From: AP-15 sp963750195
GTDB taxonomy: Bacteria; Pseudomonadota; Alphaproteobacteria; ATCC43930; CGMCC-115725
Direction of reading: 5' to 3'
DNA: 64,000 bases
NCBI GenBank assembly: GCA_963750195.1
Contig: CAVVPS010000002.1
Location: forward strand, 186,001-250,000
Part shown: piece after piece, positions 28,955 through 38,814 of the stretch
Layout: the number at the start of each line of letters is the position of its first letter
How positions within the stretch are numbered: the stretch's first letter is position 1
Notes under the pieces: generated by a model
Told to the model about the DNA's origin: nothing
Databases searched by the model: none
What the model saw: only the letters and a program-made list of their open reading frames with translations
Program-made: the position numbers and the translations under genes

Positions 28955-29164
28955 ATGAGCATCGACCTAGCAACTCTTAGAGTTGCGATTGTCCATTACT
29001 GGTTACTGGTCGCGGCGGTGTGGTGGACACGGTCGTGGATGGAGTGACCGGTGCTCTTTTAAGGAACCGAGTGTCGAGGCCCTGGTTGGAGCCGTGCGAC
29101 GCTATCAAAGCATAAGAGATGGGTTCGATCCCGAGCTGATCGCCCGGCATAGCCCGCGCCTTTG
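28955..29164 (+). pseudogene. Relic of a GT4 glycosyltransferase
   Basis: The first 15 residues (TLRVAIVHYWL) are the classic N-terminus of a GT4 glycosyltransferase. Immediately after, in other frames, come VDGVTGALL and KEPSVEALVGAVRRYQSIRD, then FDPELIARHSPRL, which are C-terminal elements of the same family. The whole middle (about 300 residues, including the EX7E site) has been deleted, with frame shifts. It sits just upstream of other envelope-polysaccharide genes. Confidence 0.65.
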
Positions 29165-29342
29165 ACAAGAGTATTTTCATGGAGCAGATGAGAGAGGTGA
29201 TTCAGGGCGCGCTGCGGCCGAATCGTGTTGGCGACCAAGATGAAGCGGCGAGTCACGTATTGGACAAGGTCACTGAAATCCCGTATGCTTTTTCGAGGGA
29301 ACTCGTGGGAATTAGCAGTTATGTGAGGGTCCTGAAGGTTTC

Positions 29343-29515
29343 GGAAATGGATTTTGCAGCTTTTGAGGGAGTTCCTCCAGGGATACATCACGGAGCCGGC
29401 GACAGCCATCTTCCGCGCAATCGAACTTCCAGCTCTCATCGGTCAAGGTATACAGCAGGGGCTAGGGATCGATATAGGCTGCGGCGAGGGCAAAGCTGAC
29501 CGATATCCCGGCTAA
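29343..29515 (+). pseudogene. N-terminal relic of a class I SAM methyltransferase
   Basis: A frame ending at TAA 29513-29515 reads LREFLQGYITEPATAIFRAI, then ELPALIGQGIQQGLG and IDIGCGEGKAD. The last piece is methyltransferase motif I (DxGxGxG), which binds SAM. Translation stops eight residues later, so the Rossmann core is missing. No start codon with a ribosome site is visible. It belongs to the decayed polysaccharide region. Confidence 0.55.
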
Positions 29516-29591
29516 CCCCACCGACCGCGAGGAAGCACGCTCCGTTTGTTCCGCCTAAGTCCGAGGTTAAATAACTTCGATATCGACAGTA

Positions 29592-30860
29592 GTGAATGTA
29601 GCCCCTTTGCGTGATGAGATGGTGGAAGTCGGGCCAACCATCGCTGCCGATCCCGGGCTCGTCACACCCGAGCTGTCGATCGTTATGCCGTGCCTGAACG
29701 AGGCGAAGACCGTGGGTACCTGCGTCACCAAGGCATTCGCCTGGCTTCACCAGCACGATGTCCGTGGCGAGGTGATCGTCGCCGATAACGGCAGCACAGA
29801 TGGGTCCCGAACGATTGCCGCCCGTCTCGGGGCGCGGGTCGTGCCGGTTGCCACGAAGGGATACGGGAACGCGGTGCGTGCAGGTATCGAGGCCGCGCGC
29901 GGCAAATTCGTGATCATGGGTGACTCCGACGACAGTTACGATTTTTCAGCGCTTGAGGGGTTTGTCGGGCAGCTTCGCGACGGATACGACCTGGTACTCG
30001 GCAACCGATTTGAAGGTGGCATCGCGCCCGGGGCGATGCCGGCCTTGCATAAATTCTTTGGCAATCCGCTCCTTACGCGCATTGGTCGCACTCTCTACGG
30101 AAGCCCTAGCCGCGATTTCAACTGTGGACTGCGCGGTTTTCGTCGTGATGCAATCGTTTCCCTCGACCTTGATGCGGCCGGCATGGAATTCGCTGTTGAA
30201 ATGATCGTAAAGGCGACCATTCGCAATCTTCGGATCACTGAGGTGCCGACTCGGCTCTCCGTCGATGGCCGGGACCGACCACCGCACCTTCGCAGCTGGC
30301 GCGACGGTTGGCGCACGCTCCGGTTCTTCCTGCTGTTCAGCCCGCGGAGCTTGTTTCTCTATCCGGGCGCAGTGATTTTCCTGCTCGGACTAGCGGGGAC
30401 CTTGATCCTGTTTACCGGAAATGTCGCCGTTGGAGGTGTCGGTTTTGCCGAGCACACCATGGTTATGACGGCCGCCGCGATCAACATCGGCTTCGAGGCG
30501 ATGCTGTTTTGGGCGTTCGCAAAGGTCATCGCGATTCAGCGTGGTTTGCTCCTGCACGATGCGCTTTTTGAGAGACTGCGGCAGGCAATACCGCTCGAGC
30601 GAGGCCTGATCCTGGGAGCTATTCTATTTCTGGTGGGACTGATCGCCTTTGGGGTGGCCGTAGCCGAATGGTCGAATGTGGGATTTGGACAGCTCGCCGA
30701 AGGAAATGCGATACGGCTTGTGATCGCGAGCAGCACCACGCTGATGCTCGGAGCACAAATCCTCTACGGCTCTTTCTTTTTGTATCTCCTCGACTACCGT
30801 GCTGGGCGCGATGAGACGACCAGAGGGGCATCGGCGAAGATCCAGGAGCCATCCGGGTAA
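29592..30860 (+). CDS. GT2 glycosyltransferase with C-terminal membrane domain
   Basis: A 422-residue DPM1/polyprenyl-phosphate-sugar synthase-like transferase. The GT-A domain (about 27-240) contains LSIVMPCLNEAKTVG, VADNGSTDGS, the acidic MGDSDDSYDF segment (DXD-like) and GNRFEGG; after it come four hydrophobic helices (about 255-275, 288-315, 338-362, 375-402). It probably transfers a sugar from a nucleotide donor to a lipid carrier at the inner membrane. The start is GTG 29592. It is the first intact gene of the envelope cluster. Confidence 0.85.
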   Translation: MNVAPLRDEMVEVGPTIAADPGLVTPELSIVMPCLNEAKTVGTCVTKAFAWLHQHDVRGEVIVADNGSTDGSRTIAARLGARVVPVATKGYGNAVRAGIEAARGKFVIMGDSDDSYDFSALEGFVGQLRDGYDLVLGNRFEGGIAPGAMPALHKFFGNPLLTRIGRTLYGSPSRDFNCGLRGFRRDAIVSLDLDAAGMEFAVEMIVKATIRNLRITEVPTRLSVDGRDRPPHLRSWRDGWRTLRFFLLFSPRSLFLYPGAVIFLLGLAGTLILFTGNVAVGGVGFAEHTMVMTAAAINIGFEAMLFWAFAKVIAIQRGLLLHDALFERLRQAIPLERGLILGAILFLVGLIAFGVAVAEWSNVGFGQLAEGNAIRLVIASSTTLMLGAQILYGSFFLYLLDYRAGRDETTRGASAKIQEPSG

Positions 30861-31523
30861 ACGCGCCTGGGAAAGGGAATGGGAGGAGCGTCGCGCCGCG
30901 CCGCGATTACGGCCCTGCTCGAGCGCCAAGCGGTATCCGGGGTCAGTCCCGCGGCCCTGCGCCTTGGTAACGAGTGGCTGGCCGATCACCCCCGACCATC
31001 AGCCCCCCAGGCTTGGCGAGGGCAACCCCTCTGGGCCATCGCGCTGGCCATTTTTCCGGTCAGGCGGATGCCTTCGAACAGAACGAACAGCTGGGGTTCG
31101 ATCAGTCGCCGCGGCGCGGCCCCCCACTCCAGACCAAATCGAGGCGCAATGATGCCGGGCCGTAAGGCATAACCTAAATTTCGCATATTAAGAGCCACCA
31201 AATAACCAATCTTTTCACGGGGCGTTCTTTTTAAAACTTCTCAACTATCGTCGTAGCACGAATTGGTAGACCCACGGCTCTGAAGCGACGCATATGGGGT
31301 TTGGAACGTCTGTGCTAAATCGTCTCGGCAATCGTCGATCGAATGGCCAACGGCTCGCGATGGGAACCGTCGCATTGCTGCCGAGACAGGGCTTAACCTA
31401 CCGGACGTATTGCATTCGGGTTGACTGTGCCGATGAAAGGTGCTACCTAAGCGATTGGTTACCGCTCGGAACGGCAAGGCGGAAGCATATGAACCCCATC
31501 GGCAAGATAAGAGCGAGACTTTG
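30861..31523. other. Gene-poor stretch
   Basis: 663 bp without a supported gene. A minus-strand ORF at 30986-31201 (MVALNMRNLGYALRPG) has no family signature or ribosome site. The region from 31160 to 31240 is A+T-rich and may hold the promoter of the secreted-protein genes downstream. Confidence 0.4.
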
Positions 31524-33708
31524 ATGCGTCGGCTTGTTCTGAATATGCTCGCGATATCGATCACGCTCGCGGCTCCGCTTCCGCTCCTCGCTGCGACCCC
31601 GACTGGGATCACATGCAGGCCGATTGCGGCGTTCAATTCGAATACGGCCCTGCCTGGCCGTGCGGTCTGCCCCATTCACGTTACAATGTCTGACGGTTCG
31701 CAATATGGCGGCCCGGTTACCCTATCAGGCACTAACAGTTCTGACTTCTCGCTGCTGAGCAATCGGGGCTTGTTGCTAGGCACCCCGTTGTCTGCCGGCA
31801 GCTATCATGTAACGCTGATCGCGGGGCCTGTATCAGCGTCGTTGGTGGTGCCGGTAACAGCCGTAGGCCAGATTCCCACGAACCTGTCCTGCGCGCCAGT
31901 CATGCCATTTACGACGGCTACCGCCCTTCCGAACGCAACTGTGTGCCCGATTTCGGTAACGACTTCAGATGGTCTTCCCTTCACAGGGACTCTCAGTATT
32001 GGCACTGGAAGTTCATCGACCTTTTTTGCAGTATCGAGCGCCTCATTGCCGGCAAACCTTATAGTCTCCCCGTCGAAGGGACCAATAACCATTCCAAATA
32101 CTTACGCTCCGCAAATCATCGCTCAGACAACAGCCGGATCACTGACGGCTACGATATCAGTTATTGTATCGCCTGCAATATCTGGAAAGGTAGTCACACA
32201 CTTGTACAACAATCAACGCACAGGATGGAACTCAACAGAAGTTACCCTCAATACGGCGAATGTAGCAAGCTCATTCGGCTTGCTCAACTCGGTCACGGTT
32301 GACGAACAAGTCGACGCACAGCCGTTGCTCGTCGCTATGTCCGGTGGCGACGATCAAGTATACGTCGCGACCGAGAACAACACTATATACCGCATTGATG
32401 CAACTACCGGGGCGATCTTACAGAGCCGCAACCTTGGTACTCCGGTCCCGATTTCGTCCCTCCCTGGTGGGTGCACCAACAACAGCGTCGTGGTGGGGAT
32501 CACCTCGACGCCCGTCATCGATATTTCGTCACAAACCCTATACGTCATGACTTACACCATGGAAAGCGGATCTCAGGTTTATCGAATACATGCCCTCGAT
32601 CTGGAAACGCTGGCGGATAAGATCGGGGCCGGCGTAATTGTAACGGCCTCGGGGTTATTATCAAATTCCACAATTTACAATTTCAATCCCGCCGTAAGTC
32701 GTCAGCGTTCGGCGCTTCTCGAGGCGAATGGTAACATCTATGCGGGATTTTCCAGTTTTTGCGATTTTTCCGCGTCTTCCTCGCGCGGTTGGCTGCTCGG
32801 GTGGAATGCCAGCACCCTAACACCACTGGCCGCTAACAAGTTGCTCGATCGCCAGGCGAGCGCGCCAAACACCTTTTTCCTGTCGTCGATATGGATGTCG
32901 GGCGCCGGACCGGGCGTCGACGAGAACGGGAATTTATTCTTTGCCACCGGCAACTCGGATCCTGCCGGGACTTCGTACGACCCGGTGCTGAATCTATGCG
33001 AAAGCGTGGTCGAGATGTCGGCCGATCTCACTACAGCCATCGGGGCATTCACGCCCACGCAGAGCCCGGATTCTCAGCCGACGCTCGACGCTGAGGATGA
33101 GGATCTCGGTGCGGGCGGAGTGCTTCTGATCCCCTATCAGCCGTCTCTGCCGATACCTTACCTTGCGCTCTCGATAGGAAAGGCAGGATATTATTATCTG
33201 CTTAATCGCAGTGCGACATTCGCTGGACCGACCAACCTTGGGAAGATTTCGCAACGGCTGGATGGTGGGTCGGATTGTCATTGTGCGAACACATATTTTA
33301 CGGGCGCGGACGGTATCCCCCGGGTGGTCACAGGCATCGGCGATAAATTGAGTACCTTCAAACTTACAGCGTCCGGCGAACTCGGTTGTAATGAGCCCCG
33401 AGCATGTGCAGACAATACACTCTGGCCAAGATCCCAGCTTCTTTACATCGATTTCGTCAAATGGGACGACCACGGGATCGGCGGTAATTTGGGCGGTGAC
33501 GCGTCCTACATCATCACCTTTCGCGGTCAACCTCGTAGCCTTTGACAATCCGGACAACGCGATAATCTATACGTCGTCGGGCACCAAGGCTGGAACCTGG
33601 CCACATACGAACGGCGACGCTAATCTCGTTCCCGTGGTTGCCGACGGTCGGGTTTTCGTCGGCAGTTATAAGAACTTGGCTATCTTCGGGATCGGAGGAT
33701 CACCATGA
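31524..33708 (+). CDS. Secreted PQQ-like beta-propeller protein, frameshifted
   Basis: Signal peptide MRRLVLNMLAISITLAAPLP, then two Ig-like repeats (TPTGITCRPIAAFNSNTALP and PTNLSCAPVMPFTTATALP are paralogous), then a quinoprotein-type propeller with blades such as VYVATENNTIYRIDATTGAI and GYYYLLNRSATF. Near 33380-33390 one inserted base moves the frame: the expected continuation VVMSPEHVQTIHSGQDP through GDANLVPVVADGRVFVGSYK lies in the next frame and ends at 33708, overlapping the following start (ATGA). Without the shift the protein would be about 728 residues. Function is unknown; ligand-binding or an extracellular dehydrogenase are options. Confidence 0.7.
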
Positions 33709-34040
33709 ACCATCGGGTCGCGGCTTGTGCCCTGGTCCTTGCGGTCGCATTCGGTCCGGTGGCATCGGCTGCCTCTCTCGGCTTGGCTGCCGGAACGATA
33801 ACGGCGGTGTCCGGTTCGGCTCTGACACTGCAAACTCGAACCGGTGCGATGATGACCGTCGATCCGACAAAGGCGCAGGAGGGCGACCTCAGTGTCGTGC
33901 TGCTTGTCGGGGAGCCCGTCATCGTTCGCGGTTCGCTCGACCAATCCGGCGTGTTGCACGCCACCGTGATCACGCGCGCAAAGCCGCAATCGTCTCTCTG
34001 GCCGACGGACACGATAGGGCCAGCGGCCGGCGTCAAATGA
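33705..34040 (+). CDS. Small secreted beta-barrel protein (DUF5666-like)
   Basis: 111 residues with a signal peptide (MNHRVAACALVLAVAFGPVA, then SAAS). The mature part AAGTITAVSGSALTLQTRTG, then VVLLVGEPVIVRGSLDQSG and LHATVIT looks like an OB-type barrel as in DUF5666 proteins. Its ATG overlaps the stop of the propeller gene, showing a shared transcript and supporting the corrected frame of that gene. The function is unknown. Confidence 0.65.
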   Translation: MNHRVAACALVLAVAFGPVASAASLGLAAGTITAVSGSALTLQTRTGAMMTVDPTKAQEGDLSVVLLVGEPVIVRGSLDQSGVLHATVITRAKPQSSLWPTDTIGPAAGVK

Positions 34041-34095
34041 TGGGCCGGATAGAATGCCGTGCGTGAAGTGCAACGTTCATATCATGGAGACCGTC

Positions 34096-34806
34096 GTGAT
34101 ATCGGTGAAAACAACCGTCAGGCTTGCCTCTCTCGCATTGCTGGCCGCCACCATCACATCGGGCGCCGCTTCGGCACAACCGTGCGGAACCGCATCGTTT
34201 TCTGACTACCTTGCAGTGGCGTCCTGTACGGTGGGCGACAAGACGTACTCAGATTTTTCGTTCTTCAGTAGTGCCGGGGGGTCCGGTATCGCGGTAGACC
34301 CCTCGACAGTCACCGTTACTCCCGAGATAACCACGGATGGCCCTGGCTTACAATTTTCCTCCGACGCAATAACTGTGACCAAGGGCACGGCAAGTGACCC
34401 CACCAGCTCTATCGATGTCGACTTGGCCTATACGGTGACGGCCGGCAGCGAATTTCTAATCAACGATGCTGACCTTGGCGTCACCGGCGCCACAACCGGA
34501 AATGGGCAGGGGAGTGTGACGGATTTCCTGACAGCGTCTTCTTCGGGGCTGAGCTTGCCAACGCTGTCCGTGCAGCTCCCCGCGACAAGCGATATGACCA
34601 CGTTTCCCCCGGTAGACGCCGTAGATGTTTTCAAGGATCTCTCCGTCGATGTCCTTGCTGGGTCCACCGGTTCCGCCGATATAACGATTGTCTCTCAGAC
34701 ATTTTCTCAGACAACGGCGCTGCCGGAACCATCGACTTTGGCGCTTCTCAGTGCGGGTGTGCTGGGCCTCGGCGCGGCGCGCCGTCGAAAACAATCAACT
34801 ACATAG
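34096..34806 (+). CDS. PEP-CTERM surface protein
   Basis: A 236-residue exported protein: signal peptide (VKTTVRLASLALLAATITSG, then ASAQ), a Ser/Thr/Asp-rich beta domain, and a C-terminal PEP-CTERM sorting signal, LPEPSTLALLSAGVLGLGAA followed by RRRK. Such tails are cut and processed by exosortases in species that make extracellular polysaccharide. GTG 34096 has GGAG six bases upstream and is preferred over an ATG 12 bp earlier. No exosortase gene is in the window, but glycosyltransferase genes lie on both sides. Confidence 0.85.
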   Translation: MISVKTTVRLASLALLAATITSGAASAQPCGTASFSDYLAVASCTVGDKTYSDFSFFSSAGGSGIAVDPSTVTVTPEITTDGPGLQFSSDAITVTKGTASDPTSSIDVDLAYTVTAGSEFLINDADLGVTGATTGNGQGSVTDFLTASSSGLSLPTLSVQLPATSDMTTFPPVDAVDVFKDLSVDVLAGSTGSADITIVSQTFSQTTALPEPSTLALLSAGVLGLGAARRRKQSTT

Positions 34807-35087
34807 ATCCGTCACGATTCAACTGATAGTCGAGTAGGGCGGCAACGGGCGACCGTCGACGCCGTTCGCGGCGAAGCTAAGATATCGCGGCAATGTCGGG
34901 GCGATCGCTGGCCGAAGCCGGCGCAGTTTTTCGGTTCCGGTGGGCTCGCGGATGGCGAGTTTGGCGGGATTAGAACAGGCATTGATGTCCGGCTTGGATT
35001 GGGTGATCGCGAGCAGCTGGATGCCGTGATCGGATTGGAGAACAATCGGCGGTGGAGAGGACTGCGGATCGAGGGTCCCGGGCAGTG
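34807..35087 (-). other. Intergenic, possible sulfatase-like gene fragment
   Basis: An open minus-strand frame between stops (about 35093 to 34822) contains PPIVLQSDHG, which resembles the conserved C-terminal region of sulfatase/phosphoglycerol-transferase-like proteins. The rest does not clearly match and there is no start codon. It may be another relic of the polysaccharide cluster; confidence is low. Confidence 0.25.
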
Positions 35088-36146
35088 ATGTCCGTTAACT
35101 TAGTAGAAGGCGCGCCGAAGTTGGACGGCCAAGAGTTGCCATCAAATACAGAGGCCGGATATCATGACAGTTTCTGCCAGGTGGATGACAGACGAGCCGT
35201 GGACCGACCTTGGCTATCTGTAATCGTTCCTTGCCGCAATGGTCAGCGATGGCTAGCTGCCGCGCTCCAATCCATCGTTGATCAAAGGGAGCAGGGAATC
35301 GAGGTCCTGTTTGTTGATGCAAGCACCGATAACGCCAGCTTGGAGATAGTTGATACCTTTGCTCATCAACTCAACATTCGGACCTTCCATCGTACGGACC
35401 TGTCTTACATGGCAGCGACCAATTTCGGTGTAGAGCAGGCTAGCGGCGATCATATTTGTATCCTGCATGTGGACGATCTGTGGTTGCCGGACAGATGTGT
35501 CCAGCTCCGGAAATGGCTTTGTGCTCGGCCCGACGCCGTGATGCACCTGCATTCCTGTTACATTATTGACGAAGCCGGAAAACGATTAGGACTCTGGCGC
35601 TGTCCATTGCCGAGCGACGATACCCCGGTTCCGACACGCACCCTTTTTGAACGATTACTTGTTCAGAATTTCATATCCACTCCGACAATAACGATTCGGC
35701 GCGACGCTTACCTCAAAGTCAGGGGTCTCGACGACTCGTTATGGTATACCGCAGATTGGGATTTCTATATGAAGATCGCTTCGATCGGCAACATCTTTTA
35801 CCATTCCGACCCATTAGCGTGTTATCGCGTTCACAAGAATTCCCTTACTGTCTTAGGAAGCAAAGATAGCGCGGATTTCAGAAATCAGCATCGCATTGTC
35901 ATCGATCGACATGCTGAGAAACTTTCTCCTGAACATAGAAAAAAAGTGTTGCGTATGGCGAAAGCATCCGTCGACGTTAATGTTGCACTTGCAGCAGTAC
36001 TTGCCGGAAAATTTTCTCTAATGATGAAGGCAATCGTCGCTATACTGGCGCTTGGCCCGCGAGGAATACGCCAATACGTCTTTTGCTCAAGAATTGTAGA
36101 CCGGTTGATCCCTCGCTTGCGAGCACTTGTCGTCGGGAGGTTATAG
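35088..36146 (+). CDS. GT2 family glycosyltransferase
   Basis: A 352-residue GT-A enzyme that adds a sugar during surface polysaccharide synthesis. WLSVIVPCRNGQRWLAAALQ opens the fold, VLFVDASTDNASLEI is the nucleotide-binding region, HICILHVDDLW carries the DXD-like metal site and WYTADWDFYMKIA supplies the catalytic-base region. It is a soluble protein, with basic helices at the C-terminus that may touch the membrane. An in-frame ATG lies 36 bp earlier, and neither start has a strong ribosome site. Donor and acceptor are unknown. Confidence 0.85.
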   Translation: MSVNLVEGAPKLDGQELPSNTEAGYHDSFCQVDDRRAVDRPWLSVIVPCRNGQRWLAAALQSIVDQREQGIEVLFVDASTDNASLEIVDTFAHQLNIRTFHRTDLSYMAATNFGVEQASGDHICILHVDDLWLPDRCVQLRKWLCARPDAVMHLHSCYIIDEAGKRLGLWRCPLPSDDTPVPTRTLFERLLVQNFISTPTITIRRDAYLKVRGLDDSLWYTADWDFYMKIASIGNIFYHSDPLACYRVHKNSLTVLGSKDSADFRNQHRIVIDRHAEKLSPEHRKKVLRMAKASVDVNVALAAVLAGKFSLMMKAIVAILALGPRGIRQYVFCSRIVDRLIPRLRALVVGRL

Positions 36147-36217
36147 GCCGATCCGACCCGAACCGGCCCGGCGTCTCGCTAGAATAAGATTTCGCCATTA
36201 AAAGTGATCCGCCAAGT

Positions 36218-38062
36218 ATGATAGACGATAATTTAGCGAGGAGAGGCAGCTCGATCGACAGCCCTCGTTTAAGATTGGTGTTCCGGTGTTCCGCTGGGCT
36301 GATGGTTCTCGCGGCGCTTGGTCTCGGTGCCGTGCTGTTGAAAATGGGCCAAGCAAGATCTTTTGCTGACCTGCTCATCACCATCGCGCACAATCCGCTA
36401 CCAGTTATCGGCCCGGTCGTCCTCTCTTTGCTCGGACTGATCTTGGCCGTTCAAGCCACCAATCTGGTCTCGCGGTTCGCCGCACTACCGGTTGCACTGG
36501 CAACTCATTGGCGCGCGGTAGCATTGGGGGTGACCGTTGCTGGGTTCGCGGGATCGCTGGCGGTGGTCTGGGTGTTTCGTGCGTTTCCCAATTCCGCCGA
36601 CGAGTACGCGTTTCTGTTCGAGGCCGATACCTTCTTGGCAGAGCGGCTGTGGAACCCGCTGCCGCCGCTCCACGAATCCTTTGCATTCCTGCATATTAGT
36701 CAGGTGGATGGCAGGTGGGCGGCCTTGTACCCGCCCGGCTGGCCCCTGTTGCTGGCGGGAGTGAGACTTTTCGCCGTCCCGTTCTGGCTGGCTTGTCCGC
36801 TGGCGGGCATCGTCCTGCTCTTCGCGGTCTTCAAGCTCGGCCAGCGTCAAGACGGCCCGCTCGGCGGCATTCTGGCGTTCTCTTTCGTTGCGCTCTCGCC
36901 CTTCTTCCTGTTCAATGCCGGTTCCTATTTCACCCACGTTCCGGCTGCGGCAGCCGGCGCACTGTTTTGCTGGATGGCCGCAGATTTCCTCGACCAGCCG
37001 CGGTTTTCCAGAGGCGTTCTCGCCGGCGTCGCACTTGGCATACTCGGCCTGATCCGGGTCTTTGATCCGCTTCTCTTTGGTCTGCCGTTCCTCTTCGCCT
37101 TTGTCTGGCGAGCCAGGCGGCGGCATTATGTTCTCGCGCCCTCGATCATTTTCGGCGGCCTGCCGTTCCTCTGCGCTCTGCTGCTGTTTTACGGTATCAC
37201 ATCTGGCTCGATACTACCGAAAATAGCAAGCTCGGAAGCTCCTCTCCTTAAATTCGGCCTGTACTCGGTCGACGAATATGGACGTCCTCATACGCCCATC
37301 GACCAATTGCGGCTGGCGGCGCGCTTTATGGGCGAGCTTGCCGTCTTCACTTCACCGCTCCTGCTGCTGGGCTACCTCGCCGCCTTCACGTGGAAGGCCA
37401 TCAAAAAGAGCCTCAATTTCTTCGATTTCATCTTTCCAGTAACGGTGGCCGCTTTCCTGCTTGTCCCGTTCGACGGCGGCAACCGGTACGGCCCGCGCTA
37501 CTATTTCGAGGCCTTTCCGTTCTTCGTGCTGACGACTATTTCAGCGCTTGTGCGGTTGCTGCAGAACCGCGCACGGCCGAGATGGGCGGCCGCTGCCGTC
37601 TCTCTCATTTTTGGGCACGCGGCTTGGTGCATCGCAGCTGCAATATTTCTGGGATGGCTCTTCCGTGGGATCGTCGACGAGCGCATGGATTTATACGATA
37701 AGGTCCGCGCTAAAGGCTTGCACGATGCGGTCGTCGTTATCCACTCCGGGACCGGACGTTTCCGGGGCTTCACGCCTAAGGACCTGACCCGGAACGGACT
37801 CGCGATCGACGGCGACGTCATCTACGCGCTCGATATTCCGCACCGGCTGGGCGAGTTGCACGAGCTTTTTCCGCACCGGCGCTTCTACATCTATGCGCGA
37901 GATCCGGACAGTCCAACGGGCGCCTTGAGGGCACTCTCCTGCGCCTCGGGATGTGAGTTCGCGTGGATTTTTGTTTTTTCAGACGCCACCAAAACGCCAA
38001 TAGTCCCGCAGGCGATGCGTGGGCAAAGTCCGGCTGGAGCCCGTGCGCCGCGCCGAGATTGA
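36218..38062 (+). CDS. GT39/ArnT-like polytopic glycosyltransferase
   Basis: A 614-residue inner-membrane protein with about eleven hydrophobic helices between residues 25 and 495 and a soluble C-terminal tail. The first periplasmic loop has an acidic motif (FPNSADEYAFLFEADTF), the D-E element typical of lipid-linked sugar transferases of GT-C type, and ALYPPGWPLLLAG follows. It probably transfers a sugar from a polyprenyl-phosphate donor made by a GT2 such as the one at 29592. It follows the GT2 gene at 35088 on the same strand. Confidence 0.75.
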   Translation: MIDDNLARRGSSIDSPRLRLVFRCSAGLMVLAALGLGAVLLKMGQARSFADLLITIAHNPLPVIGPVVLSLLGLILAVQATNLVSRFAALPVALATHWRAVALGVTVAGFAGSLAVVWVFRAFPNSADEYAFLFEADTFLAERLWNPLPPLHESFAFLHISQVDGRWAALYPPGWPLLLAGVRLFAVPFWLACPLAGIVLLFAVFKLGQRQDGPLGGILAFSFVALSPFFLFNAGSYFTHVPAAAAGALFCWMAADFLDQPRFSRGVLAGVALGILGLIRVFDPLLFGLPFLFAFVWRARRRHYVLAPSIIFGGLPFLCALLLFYGITSGSILPKIASSEAPLLKFGLYSVDEYGRPHTPIDQLRLAARFMGELAVFTSPLLLLGYLAAFTWKAIKKSLNFFDFIFPVTVAAFLLVPFDGGNRYGPRYYFEAFPFFVLTTISALVRLLQNRARPRWAAAAVSLIFGHAAWCIAAAIFLGWLFRGIVDERMDLYDKVRAKGLHDAVVVIHSGTGRFRGFTPKDLTRNGLAIDGDVIYALDIPHRLGELHELFPHRRFYIYARDPDSPTGALRALSCASGCEFAWIFVFSDATKTPIVPQAMRGQSPAGARAPRRD

Positions 38063-38287
38063 GTATTTGGAACTTACCCCCGCGACGCTCGCGTAAGCGC
38101 GCGACGCCCTTCAGGGTCTCGATGTCGTAATCGAAGGACGGGCCTACAAAGACTCCGATTTCGAGATCATCGCGCTGCTGTGATTGCTTCCAGTCGTAAA
38201 ACCGATGCACCAGCTGCTCGAACCGCGAAAACGGCAGCGGGCTGCGCTTTCGTGATTCGGAGATCAGGCAATATCGGCAGATATGAA
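38063..38287 (-). pseudogene. Radical-SAM protein, part downstream of the IS66 insertion
   Basis: The minus-strand frame continues from the insertion site with C-R-Y-C-LISESRKRSPLPF, then FEQLVHRFYDWK, LEIGVFVGPSFDYD and IETLKGVARLRER. The first residues complete the CxxxCxxC cluster motif whose first Cys residues lie on the other side of the element (41421-41486). Homology fades near 38060, where the end of the convergent GT39-like gene begins, so the 3' part is also deleted. Confidence 0.7.
38280..38287. repeat. 8-bp target-site duplication of the IS66 element
   Basis: GATATGAA here is repeated exactly at 41421-41428 on the other side of the element. Eight bases is the usual IS66 target duplication. 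Its perfect state indicates a fairly recent single insertion. Confidence 0.92.
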
Positions 38288-38364
38288 GTAAGCGTCAGCT
38301 GAGGGTCGTCTTGCACTCGGCGTGTTGAGCTGGATGCTGCCGCTCTTTTGCGGGCAGCGGTGCA

Positions 38365-38814
38365 ATGGATGACGCGGAGCTGGTCGATAAGGAGGACCTT
38401 GGGAGTACTCATACGAGGGCTCGCGAGGTCCGCGGCGAGGTTCTCACCGGTCCGGAGCGCCGGCGACGCTGGAGCCTCGAAGAGAAGCTTCGGATATTGG
38501 CGCAGAGCGTGGCGCCAGGATCCTCGCCCTCGCTGGTTTGCCGACTGCACGCGATCAGCAGCGGCCAGCTTTACACCTGGCGCCGGCAGTTCCGTACCGG
38601 CGAGCTGACCGGGTTTGCGCCGGTGAGATTGGCCCCGCCGGTCGAGGAGCTTCCACGGGCCGCTGCGTCGGTTGATCCGGTGCCGATACTGCCCGAAACC
38701 GATCGGCCGGCGGACGGGATCATCGAGGTGGAGCTGGCCTCGGGGGTGAAGCTGCGCCTGACCGGCGCGGTCGACCAGGTGGCATTGCGCCGGGTCTTGT
38801 CGGCGCTGTCGTGA
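38365..38814 (+). CDS. tnpA: IS66 TnpA-like DNA-binding protein
   Basis: A 149-residue accessory protein of IS66 transposition with an N-terminal helix-turn-helix: RRRWSLEEKLRILAQSVAPG, then SLVCRLHAISSGQLYTWRRQF. A Pro-rich linker and a beta segment (IIEVELASGVKLRLTGAVD) follow. It ends in TGA overlapping the GTG of tnpB. It is needed together with TnpB and TnpC in studied members of the family. Confidence 0.9.
   Translation: MDDAELVDKEDLGSTHTRAREVRGEVLTGPERRRRWSLEEKLRILAQSVAPGSSPSLVCRLHAISSGQLYTWRRQFRTGELTGFAPVRLAPPVEELPRAAASVDPVPILPETDRPADGIIEVELASGVKLRLTGAVDQVALRRVLSALS

Noticed and set aside
28642..28962. Minus-strand ORF of 106 codons after recG
   Set aside because: It reads as Arg/Pro/Ser-rich sequence with no recognisable domain and no ribosome site.
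30986..31201. Minus-strand ORF of 71 codons (MVALNMRNLGYALRPG...)
   Set aside because: No family signature, no ribosome site, and such ORFs are expected by chance in G+C-rich DNA.
34822..35093. Sulfatase/phosphoglycerol-transferase fragment with PPIVLQSDHG
   Set aside because: One short motif matches but the flanking residues do not, and there is no start; it is kept only as a note on the intergenic entry.
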